A stretch of DNA of 6,019 bases from Clostridium sp. CAG:302 (GCA_000431795.1 FR887371.1:97966-103984); one strand, 5' to 3'; counted from the first letter of the stretch, positions 1 to 5,612 are shown. Program-made: numbers and translations. Notes: generated by a model not told the origin, from the letters alone.

Positions 1-1110
1 AAGAGCTCCAGTACCATATCCCATCATAGTAAGAATCATCATCTCCGATATAGTACCACCTCCTATAGGGACGGCAGTAACAAGTAAAGTAGCCACTAAA
101 GCAATAAGTAGTATTTTAAATATGCCATCAAAACCGCTAATATTAGTACCAAATAAACACACTAAAAACATAATCTTAAATACACTACCAATAATAGAAC
201 CATCCTTATGAAAACTAGTACCAAGAGGTATTACAGTCTCTGCTATATCATCAGGTACTCCTATCTTTTTAGCACATTCACTATTAACAGGAATAGAGGC
301 TGCCGAAGAACAAGTAGCGATCGAAGTCAAACTTGCAGGTATAACATTCTTCCAAAATCTCTTAACTCCTTCTAATCTACCCGCTATAAAAGCATATATT
401 GTATACATAATAAAGTAAAATAATAAACATACTACCGTATAAATAACAAAGGTCTTAATATACCCAACTGCTATTGCACTACCAAAAGTACCAACTAAAG
501 AAGCCGTACAACACATAAATCCAATTGGAGCATAGTACATAATAATATTAACTACCTTCATAATAACTTCATTAAAAGATTCTAATACTTCTCTAGCCTT
601 ATCACCCTTATTACCAGCCATATTAATTGCTATTCCAAATATAATAGAAAATACCAAAAGAGCAATCAAATTATCTGTATTAAGTAAATCACCGAACTTA
701 CTAACAGTAAGAGTCTTCGCTGTTCTTTCTAATATATTAAGTTCTTCTACCTCAGTATTCTCTACTAAAACACTCTTAATATCATTAACTTTATCAGTAT
801 CAACTAAATTAATCTTATAGGTAGAAACAAATCCCACTACTACAGCCACTAATGAAGTAACAATAAAAGTAACAATCGTTGTAATCATAATCTTACCAAG
901 TCTCTTAGGACTCTTAATCTTAGATATAGATACCGTTATTGAAAGAAATATAAGTGGTACCACAACTACCAAAAGCATATTAATAAATATATCCCCTAAA
1001 GGACTAAGTACACTAGCCTTCTCTTTAAATATAAGTCCAATAAACGTACCAATAACAACAGCCATTATTAATATAATACTAGACTTATAACTCTTCATAA
1101 ACTTCTTCAT
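1..1110 (-). CDS. Dicarboxylate/amino-acid:cation symporter (DAACS family), C-terminus cut by window edge
   Basis: This is a secondary transporter of the glutamate/dicarboxylate:Na+ or H+ symporter family (GltP/DctA/SstT fold), acting in the cytoplasmic membrane. The first 370 residues are visible and the frame is still open at the window edge; family members usually have about 400-430 residues, so roughly the last 40-60 are missing. Seen: hydrophobic segments from residue 10 on; the re-entrant HP1 serine-rich motif TCSSAASIPV at 266-275; the TM7 motif as PLGTSFHKDGS at 295-305, where most relatives have NMDG in place of HKDG; and HP2 entry as VPIGGGTISE at 347-356. A polar stretch at about 96-145 lies between predicted membrane segments and may be an extracytoplasmic loop. 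The ATG at 1110 follows a good Shine-Dalgarno (GGAAGGTGAT, 3 nt spacer). The gene is divergent from the Sel1 gene. Family call is firm; substrate (glutamate, aspartate, C4-dicarboxylate or another amino acid) cannot be read from the sequence. Confidence 0.95.
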   Translation of the reverse strand, partial: MKKFMKSYKSSIILIMAVVIGTFIGLIFKEKASVLSPLGDIFINMLLVVVVPLIFLSITVSISKIKSPKRLGKIMITTIVTFIVTSLVAVVVGFVSTYKINLVDTDKVNDIKSVLVENTEVEELNILERTAKTLTVSKFGDLLNTDNLIALLVFSIIFGIAINMAGNKGDKAREVLESFNEVIMKVVNIIMYYAPIGFMCCTASLVGTFGSAIAVGYIKTFVIYTVVCLLFYFIMYTIYAFIAGRLEGVKRFWKNVIPASLTSIATCSSAASIPVNSECAKKIGVPDDIAETVIPLGTSFHKDGSIIGSVFKIMFLVCLFGTNISGFDGIFKILLIALVATLLVTAVPIGGGTISEMMILTMMGYGTGAL

Positions 1111-1130
1111 AATATCACCTTCCTAATACC

Positions 1131-1159
1131 ATTATATTATTAACCAAGAAATAATATAA
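1131..1159 (-). promoter_or_regulatory. Probable promoter of the symporter gene
   Basis: A perfect minus-strand -10 hexamer TATAAT lies at 1136-1131. The -35 position at 17-bp spacing (1159-1154) reads TTATAT, a weak match. The start site would be near 1124, giving a leader of only about 13 nt that begins at the Shine-Dalgarno. The -10 is convincing; the -35 is not. Confidence 0.5.
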
Positions 1160-1190
1160 GTATCATAAATCCACATTAAATATAAATAAT

Positions 1191-1219
1191 TTTACTAAAA
1201 TCCACATCTATGTTATAAT
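1191..1219 (+). promoter_or_regulatory. Sigma-A-type promoter of the Sel1-repeat gene, extended -10
   Basis: The -35 is TTTACT (1191-1196), the spacer is 17 bp, and the -10 is a perfect TATAAT (1214-1219) preceded by TG at 1211-1212, giving an extended -10 (TGTTATAAT). Transcription would start at about 1225-1227, at the Shine-Dalgarno GAGGT (1226-1230), with the ATG at 1235. The predicted leader is therefore only about 8-10 nt. Confidence 0.75.
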
Positions 1220-1234
1220 GAATTTGAGGTAACT

Positions 1235-2770
1235 ATGAAAAAATATATAAAATTAAATAATAATGATAATCATCTATCATTAGGTAACTTTACCAGAATA
1301 ATAAAAGAAAACACTATCAATAAAACAAGTGCTCTTCAAACAGAAGTATTTAGTACTCTATTTAATACTACTAATATAAATGATACTACAATAAATAACT
1401 ATTGTATTGGTATAAGAAGTATAAATAATGATTATAAGCAGCAGTATATAATATATAAAAAGAACTATCCAAAAGATAACTATATATTATTAGATATTAT
1501 AATAAATTTATTAACTATAATCACTGGTAATATTTATTCAAATCTAACTAAAAAAGAAAAGATAGATTTAATAAATAATAATACCTTATTAAAAACAGTA
1601 ACTATAAAATTATATAATATTAGTAAAAATGATAAAGAAGTATCTAAAGAACTATCAAGTAATCTATTAGAACTAATAAATAATAACAATCTATGCATTG
1701 CCCTTACTGAAATATTATTCTTTATCATATTAGATAAAAAACAACCTATCTATGAAGATAATATCAAAAAAGAAATAATAGAAAATCTTCTAAGTAACAC
1801 TCTAGTATCCCCTCATGAACTCGAAGAATATCTAAATCTAAAACTAAGTGAAGGTATAAATTATAATTATTCATTAAATACCCTAGCTCAAAACAATAAT
1901 CCGTATGCTCTATATGAATTGGGAAGAGAAGAATACAAAGGTTATATCAAGGGCTATCCAAGATATGATATAAGTTATAAATACTTCACTAGAGCTTCTT
2001 TAAAAGATCATCCAAGTAGTTATTATATGCTAGCTAAAATGTTAATAAATAAAAATATTGGAAACGGTACCAAGAAAGATTTAAAACTTGCTTATGAATA
2101 TCTAAATAAATCAGTATCTCTAGGTAATATAGCCTCGGTTAATCTATTAGGAAATATGTATAAAGAAGGATTATATGTAAAAAAAGATATAAATAAAGCT
2201 ATATCACTATATGAAGAAGCATCTTTACATAACTATGTTTATGCTTATAATAATCTTGGTAAAATATATGAAAACAATAAAGATTATCAAAAAGCCTTCA
2301 AGTACTTTGAGAAAGCCTCCCTGCTTGGAGAATCATATGCCCTAAATACACTTGGAGAATACTATCGTAAAGGAATATATGTAGATATAGATTTAAATAA
2401 AGCCTTCACTCTATATAATAAAGCCATTCAAGTACCAATAGATAATATCTATTACTATGCCTACTATAACCTAGCCAAATACTTCTATTTAACTGGAGAT
2501 ATTGTCTTAGTAAAAAATATAAATAAAGCTATTAACTATCTCACAATAGCAAGTAATAATAATATTATCGAAGCCTCTATCTTATTATTATATATTTATG
2601 TAGATAAATACCTAAAAGAACTAGATACCAGTATCATATCCAGAATAAAAGAACTAACTCTAACTATTGAAAAACATCCTAAGTATAATAAAGAAATAAA
2701 AAAAGAAATAGATAGCAATCTATTAAAACTAAAGCAAAATAAAAAAATAAATATAGATATTATATTCTAA
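1235..2770 (+). CDS. Sel1-like repeat (SLR/TPR-type) protein with unassigned N-terminal region
   Basis: A 511-residue protein, soluble as far as can be seen (no signal peptide or clear membrane helix). From about 222 to 444 it holds some six Sel1-like repeats with the usual spacing of A/Y-x-x-LG-x-x-Y...KAxxYxxKAS, for example 222-258, 260-297, 298-333, 334-366, 367-400 and 407-444. Such repeats form alpha-solenoids that bind other proteins and have no catalytic role themselves. Residues 1-215 are not repeats and I do not recognise a family. A patch at about 14-62 has the look of a small helical bundle, with NFTRIIKEN, then SALQTEVFSTLFN, then DTTINNYCIGIRSI, loosely like a helix-turn-helix of the Cro/XRE type; this is inference only. 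Residues 445-511 are Lys/Ile-rich helix. ATG 1235 is supported by GAGGT 4 nt upstream and an extended -10 promoter. It is the only plus-strand gene here, monocistronic, and ends 6 bp from the convergent PAP2 gene. Likely a scaffold or adaptor; role unknown. Confidence 0.88.
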   Translation: MKKYIKLNNNDNHLSLGNFTRIIKENTINKTSALQTEVFSTLFNTTNINDTTINNYCIGIRSINNDYKQQYIIYKKNYPKDNYILLDIIINLLTIITGNIYSNLTKKEKIDLINNNTLLKTVTIKLYNISKNDKEVSKELSSNLLELINNNNLCIALTEILFFIILDKKQPIYEDNIKKEIIENLLSNTLVSPHELEEYLNLKLSEGINYNYSLNTLAQNNNPYALYELGREEYKGYIKGYPRYDISYKYFTRASLKDHPSSYYMLAKMLINKNIGNGTKKDLKLAYEYLNKSVSLGNIASVNLLGNMYKEGLYVKKDINKAISLYEEASLHNYVYAYNNLGKIYENNKDYQKAFKYFEKASLLGESYALNTLGEYYRKGIYVDIDLNKAFTLYNKAIQVPIDNIYYYAYYNLAKYFYLTGDIVLVKNINKAINYLTIASNNNIIEASILLLYIYVDKYLKELDTSIISRIKELTLTIEKHPKYNKEIKKEIDSNLLKLKQNKKINIDIIF

Positions 2771-2784
2771 CTATATTTATTTTT
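2743..2784. terminator. AT-rich bidirectional terminator-like hairpin between convergent genes
   Basis: A 14-bp perfect inverted repeat: left arm 2743-2756, right arm 2771-2784, loop of 14 nt (2757-2770). Thirteen of the 14 pairs are A-T and the only G-C pair (2756/2771) closes the loop. The left arm begins in an A run (2741-2747) and the right arm ends in TTTTT followed by CTTTT, so each strand gives a stem followed by U-rich RNA. It covers the last codons of the Sel1 gene and the stop codon of the PAP2 gene. Placement favours a shared terminator; the weak stem makes efficiency uncertain. Confidence 0.5.
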
Positions 2785-3403
2785 CTTTTATATATTTATC
2801 ACTAATATAAGTAAATAGTAGTAAATAAACAATACCAAGAAGATAACCTCCTAGTACATCAGAAGTATAATGAACTCCTAGATATATTCTAGTTAAACCA
2901 ACTACTAGAATAAGTATTGATAATATACTAATTAATAAATATTTTATCTTTTTATTCTTAATATAATTATAAGTTAAATATATCAAATAACCATATACTA
3001 CCATACTAACAGCACTATGTCCAGAAGGAAAACTCTTACCAGCCTCAGTAATAATATTAATATCACTAGGTCTATCTCTACCAATAATATTTTTAATTAT
3101 TACATTATTAAGTACTACAATACCAAGTAAATTTAAAACAATACAAATATTAATCTTCTTATTTCTAAATATAAATAAAGATATAATAGTAACAATACCA
3201 ATAACAATAGTACCACCTATATTAGTAATAATTTTCACTATCTTATCCATATTATTACTTCTTAATTTAGAAATAATATTATATCCAATATCATCTATAT
3301 ATAATTTATTCTTAGTAATAACAAATATCATAATAGTGGTAAATAATATTAAACATACTCCAAGTATTATCCATCTAATTTTCTTTCCTTTAATTATAAT
3401 CAC
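2777..3403 (-). CDS. PAP2-family membrane phosphatase (undecaprenyl-diphosphate / phosphatidate phosphatase-like)
   Basis: An integral-membrane PAP2 (type 2 phosphatidic acid phosphatase) enzyme of up to 208 residues. All three signature motifs are intact: C1 as K104-x6-R111-P112, C2 as P126-S-G-H129, and C3 as T171-R172-x5-H178-x3-D182 (Thr in place of the usual Ser). H178 is the expected nucleophile and H129 the acid/base. About six hydrophobic segments are visible (about 11-30, 61-79, 84-103, 132-147, 153-170, 184-200). Relatives dephosphorylate undecaprenyl diphosphate (BcrC type), phosphatidylglycerol phosphate or phosphatidate, releasing phosphate on the outer face; the sequence does not decide which. 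It follows the Nudix gene, with a 14-nt overlap if the GTG at 3403 is used. That GTG lies inside the sequence that should serve as its ribosome-binding site, so the true start may be ATT at 3394 (205 residues; see findings). The first ATG, at codon 25, would remove most of the first membrane segment. Function class firm, start uncertain. Confidence 0.92.
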   Translation of the reverse strand: MIIIKGKKIRWIILGVCLILFTTIMIFVITKNKLYIDDIGYNIISKLRSNNMDKIVKIITNIGGTIVIGIVTIISLFIFRNKKINICIVLNLLGIVVLNNVIIKNIIGRDRPSDINIITEAGKSFPSGHSAVSMVVYGYLIYLTYNYIKNKKIKYLLISILSILILVVGLTRIYLGVHYTSDVLGGYLLGIVYLLLFTYISDKYIKEK

Positions 3404-3959
3404 CCTCTTTTAACTTATCAACAAGTTTAGCATATACTTTCTTCATATGATCTTCACTTGAAGAACTAACCATTTTATCAATATCTATCCAGTTAACTCC
3501 GCTATTCTCATCTTCTTTAATTAATAATTCTTCATTTTCATCAGCCTCAAAAATATAAGTAGCATTTAAATGAATATGACTAGAAACAAATTTACCTCTC
3601 TTAATATGACTTTTAACAGGTAATACATCTATAGCATAAAAGTCTTTAGATAAAGGTTTTAAGTTCTTAATACCAGTCTCTTCCATAACCTCTCTCATAG
3701 CCACTCCAAGTAAATCACTTTCACCATCAGCATGACCTCCCGGCCATGCCCAAGAATTATAAATATTATGATATATCATAAGTACTTTACTTCTATTCTT
3801 ATTAACAACAAAAGCCGAACTACAAAAATGACCAAATATATTCTTCCTAGTTAATACATCATCAAAAGTATCTATAAACTTCAAAATATATTCCTTATCA
3901 CTTTCTTCTTGCTCATCATAAGGTATATAATTAACAATTCTTTCTCTTAATTCATTCAT
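3390..3959 (-). CDS. Nudix (MutT-like) hydrolase with a shifted Nudix-box glutamate
   Basis: A cytoplasmic 189-residue Nudix-fold protein; the family cleaves nucleoside diphosphates linked to another group (X), using Mg2+ or Mn2+. Residues 45-64 form the first strands (FCSSAFVVNKNRSKVLMIYH); W70-AWPGGHADGE-80 and the helix R89-E-V-M-E-E-T-G96-I97 form the Nudix box. R89, E90, E93, E94 and G96 are all present. Compared with G-x5-E-x7-RE, the first Glu falls one place early: counting back from R89 the expected position is Ser81, with Glu at 80. An N-terminal extension (1-40, acidic and helical) precedes the domain and residues 155-189 form a C-terminal helix. ATG 3959 follows GTGGTGAT with a 5-nt spacer. 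It is the first gene of a two-gene unit with the PAP2 phosphatase, whose start overlaps its end. I saw no convincing promoter in the 230 bp upstream. Substrate cannot be assigned (nucleotide clean-up, sugar-nucleotide and capped-RNA activities are all possible). Confidence 0.92.
   Translation of the reverse strand: MNELRERIVNYIPYDEQEESDKEYILKFIDTFDDVLTRKNIFGHFCSSAFVVNKNRSKVLMIYHNIYNSWAWPGGHADGESDLLGVAMREVMEETGIKNLKPLSKDFYAIDVLPVKSHIKRGKFVSSHIHLNATYIFEADENEELLIKEDENSGVNWIDIDKMVSSSSEDHMKKVYAKLVDKLKEGDYN
3399..3408 (-). promoter_or_regulatory. Shine-Dalgarno that decides the PAP2 start
   Basis: The minus strand reads AGAGGGTGAT, close to the ideal AGGAGGTGAT complement of the 16S rRNA tail, within the last codons of the Nudix gene. 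The GTG at 3403-3401 is part of this element and so has no spacer. ATT at 3394-3392 lies 4 nt after the GGTGAT core, the same spacing range as other starts in the window. Confidence 0.5.
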
Positions 3960-4071
3960 AAGTAATCACCACTCCATTTCATTATTCCATTAATTTTATC
4001 GTTCAAATAATCAGTTATGTTAGAAAAATATTATCTACTACTTATGCATTAAACTATTGTTTATCACATGT

Positions 4072-4100
4072 ACTTGAGATCACAGTCTGTGATCTCAAGT
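4072..4100. repeat. Perfect 29-nt palindrome downstream of the rRNA methyltransferase gene
   Basis: Left arm ACTTGAGATCACAG (4072-4085) and right arm CTGTGATCTCAAGT (4087-4100) are exact reverse complements about a single central base (4086). As RNA this gives a 13-bp stem with a 3-nt loop. The arms are about 43% G+C, well above the surroundings. On the minus strand the stem is followed by AAGTACATGTG-type sequence without a U run, so it is not a classical terminator in the direction of the flanking genes. It lies 90 nt past the methyltransferase stop and about 110 nt before the Nudix start. It may be an operator, an RNA 3'-end stabilising stem or a weak plus-strand terminator (TTAATTATTCTTTT follows). 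Confidence 0.8.
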
Positions 4101-4148
4101 TAATTATTCTTTTATAGTTTTTTATCTCGAAACAACAATTTTAATTGA

Positions 4149-4162
4149 TTACAATTTGTAAC
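4149..4162. repeat. Small palindrome TTACAATTTGTAA(C)
   Basis: Positions 4149-4161 form a perfect 6-bp inverted repeat (TTACAA / TTGTAA) around one central base, with a C at 4162 that makes the minus-strand half-site GTTACAAATT. It lies about 30 nt past the methyltransferase stop. The same GTTACAwATT half-site recurs at both ends of the inverted repeat at 5489-5536. It may be a regulator site; a chance match in AT-rich DNA is possible. Confidence 0.3.
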
Positions 4163-4189
4163 CAGTTCATTTTTGAATAAGTTAAACTT

Positions 4190-5371
4190 TTACCTTTTCT
4201 CTAACAAACACACACTCTCCACATGTTTCGTATTAGGAAACATATCAAATAAAGTAATATTCTTAAGTTCATACTTACTCTTTAACACATTAATATCTCT
4301 AGCAAAAGTAATAGGATTACAAGATACATAAACTATTCTCTTAACATTACTATTACAAAGTAACTCTGTAGTAGTCTTATCAAGTCCACCTCTCGGAGGA
4401 TCAACAACAACTACTTCCTCATTAATACTATTAATATCACTAGCCCTTTTACATTCAAAACTAATATTACCTATATCATTAATCTTCTTATTTAAATTAG
4501 CTCCTTCTACAGCATCACTATTAATCTCAATACCCCTTACTCTATTAAAATTATCTGCTAAATATATACCTATAGTACCAGCGCCACAATATAAGTCAAG
4601 TAGGCTTTCCCCCTTACCCGCAGCTTCCTTAACTTTATCATATAACTTACTAATCATATCAGTATTAACTTGAAAGAAAGATTTAGGATATACTGCATAC
4701 TTATATTTATCTACATTAATAGTAATATAATCATTACCATATATAACTTCATCATTAAGTACTATACTTTTAGCCATACCTTTAAGACTATTTATAATCA
4801 TATCCCTATCAGTATCACCATTTAATATAACCATAATCTCATTAGTACCTTTAATAACAATATCATTTATTCCAGTTAAATCAAGTTTACTAAGACTATC
4901 AATAACTTTATTAATATTATCATTAACTAAATAACACTTATCAATATTAACAAGATTATTACTCTCTTCCTCAGTTAATGAAACCTTACCATTAAATACC
5001 TTCAACCCAATCTTATTGCGGTATCCATATTCTTTATAATTAGAAATAATCTCTGGATTAACATCATATCCAGCATATCTCTTCATAATATCTATTACAG
5101 ATTCCTTCTTATATACCAAAGCCTTATCATACTTAATATACCCAGTACTACATCCACCACAAGTATCAAAATAAGGACATATACTCTTTCTTCTATTACT
5201 ACTTTCCGTAATAATATTCATAGCCTTACCAATAGAATAATTCTTCTTATCTATGGTAATTCTAACATCAACAACTTCTTCAGGCAATACCGAAGGAATA
5301 AATAATACCTTATCATTAATTCTACTTATACCTCTAAAATCATGAGATAACTTATCAATCTTCACTATCAT
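4190..5371 (-). CDS. rlmD: 23S rRNA (uracil-C5)-methyltransferase, RlmD/RlmCD (TrmA) family
   Basis: A SAM-dependent RNA m5U methyltransferase; relatives act on 23S rRNA U1939 (RlmD) or, in Bacillus (RlmCD), on U747 and U1939. Numbering is from ATG 5371 (393 residues). An N-terminal TRAM RNA-binding domain (about 1-56) is followed by the [4Fe-4S] cysteines C65, C71, C74 (C-x5-C-GG-C) and C146, then the central domain, SFFQVN at 231-236, SAM motif I LDLYCGAG at 258-265, acidic E282, VDPPRGG at about 323-329, catalytic SCNP with nucleophile C351, and HVESV with base E385. All key residues are present. The frame runs on to a TTG at 5407, but a good promoter lies within that extension (-10 at 5387-5392, predicted start near 5380), so the protein should begin at ATG 5371 or ATG 5377. 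ATG 5371 is preferred: it follows GTGAT by 4 nt and starts directly at the TRAM strand IVKIDKL. Monocistronic as far as seen. Family firm; exact target uridine(s) not readable. Confidence 0.94.
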   Translation of the reverse strand: MIVKIDKLSHDFRGISRINDKVLFIPSVLPEEVVDVRITIDKKNYSIGKAMNIITESSNRRKSICPYFDTCGGCSTGYIKYDKALVYKKESVIDIMKRYAGYDVNPEIISNYKEYGYRNKIGLKVFNGKVSLTEEESNNLVNIDKCYLVNDNINKVIDSLSKLDLTGINDIVIKGTNEIMVILNGDTDRDMIINSLKGMAKSIVLNDEVIYGNDYITINVDKYKYAVYPKSFFQVNTDMISKLYDKVKEAAGKGESLLDLYCGAGTIGIYLADNFNRVRGIEINSDAVEGANLNKKINDIGNISFECKRASDINSINEEVVVVDPPRGGLDKTTTELLCNSNVKRIVYVSCNPITFARDINVLKSKYELKNITLFDMFPNTKHVESVCLLEKR

Positions 5372-5386
5372 AAACATCACATATAT

Positions 5387-5415
5387 ATCATAACATACGA
5401 TTGCCAAGTTAGCAA
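5387..5415 (-). promoter_or_regulatory. Sigma-A-type promoter of the rRNA methyltransferase gene, extended -10
   Basis: On the minus strand TTGCTA (5415-5410), a 17-bp spacer, and TATGAT (5392-5387) preceded by TGT, an extended -10. The predicted start is near 5380, leaving about 9 nt before ATG 5371 or about 3 nt before ATG 5377. The -35 sits in a small inverted repeat, AAGTT-GCT-AACTT (5418-5406). Confidence 0.7.
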
Positions 5416-5488
5416 CTTAATTATTAATTTTTTAAAACAACCCCAATAAGCACTTAGCAAAATCCAAATTTTACTATTTAAAATACTA

Positions 5489-5536
5489 GTTACATATTTA
5501 CATTAATTCCATTTTATGATAATATTAATATGTAAC
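5489..5536. repeat. 10-bp inverted repeat GTTACATATT / AATATGTAAC
   Basis: Arms at 5489-5498 and 5527-5536 are exact reverse complements, with 28 nt between. It lies upstream of the rRNA methyltransferase promoter and spans the possible plus-strand promoter at 5497-5525. It may be a paired regulator site or a long-range stem; in DNA this AT-rich chance is not negligible. Confidence 0.4.
5497..5525 (+). promoter_or_regulatory. Possible plus-strand promoter for a short transcript
   Basis: TTTACA (5497-5502, five of six consensus bases), a 17-bp spacer, then TAATAT (5520-5525, four of six). The predicted start is near 5532. No plus-strand gene follows, only two hairpins ending in a T7 run. In such AT-rich DNA a match of this quality is weak evidence. 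Confidence 0.25.
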
Positions 5537-5542
5537 GAAATG

Positions 5543-5557
5543 CCTCTATTTTAGAGG
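5543..5557. other. Short hairpin CCTCTA-TTT-TAGAGG
   Basis: Arms 5543-5548 and 5552-5557 pair perfectly around a 3-nt loop. It lies just 3 nt from the larger terminator-like hairpin at 5561-5584, so the two would stack in tandem in RNA from either strand. Confidence 0.5.
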
Positions 5558-5560
5558 GAG

Positions 5561-5585
5561 AAAAAGGAACGCTGTTCCTTTTTTT
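5561..5585. terminator. Bidirectional intrinsic terminator
   Basis: AAAAAGGAAC (5561-5570) pairs with GTTCCTTTTT (5574-5583) around a GCT loop. On the plus strand the stem runs into a T7 tract (5579-5585); on the minus strand it ends in TTTTT. It is 18 nt past the stop of the CBS-domain gene, so it is well placed to end that transcript, and it separates it from the methyltransferase promoter. Confidence 0.75.
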
Positions 5586-5593
5586 CGCATTAG

Positions 5594-5612
5594 AAAAGAA
5601 GTCTACGACTTC
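5594..5612 (-). terminator. Small terminator-like hairpin overlapping the CBS gene stop codon
   Basis: On the minus strand GAAGTC (5612-5607), loop GTA, GACTTC (5603-5598), then TTTT (5597-5594). The stem covers the final codons and the TAG stop at 5605-5603. The 6-bp stem and short U run are modest; it probably acts together with the stronger hairpin at 5561-5585. Confidence 0.45.

Noticed and set aside
1534..1728. A 64-codon minus-strand reading frame inside the Sel1 gene
   Set aside because: It lies wholly within a well-supported plus-strand gene, has no recognisable motif and no convincing ribosome-binding site; it is an AT-rich shadow frame.
4072..4100. Calling the 29-nt palindrome a standard Rho-independent terminator of the methyltransferase gene
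   Set aside because: In the minus direction no U tract follows, and the stem is 90 nt past the stop codon.
3960..4189. A tRNA, riboswitch or small gene in the 230-bp gap
   Set aside because: No tRNA arms, no known aptamer consensus and no reading frame above about 12 codons with a ribosome-binding site; only the two palindromes stand out.
5372..5407. N-terminal extension of the rRNA methyltransferase to a TTG at 5407
   Set aside because: The extension contains a full promoter whose predicted start lies downstream of the TTG, and the added residues (MAIVCYDIYVMF) lie before the TRAM domain start.
5540..5554. Four-codon frame ATG-CCT-CTA-TTT-TAG in the terminator region
   Set aside because: Too short to support, no Shine-Dalgarno, and it coincides with a hairpin that explains the sequence.
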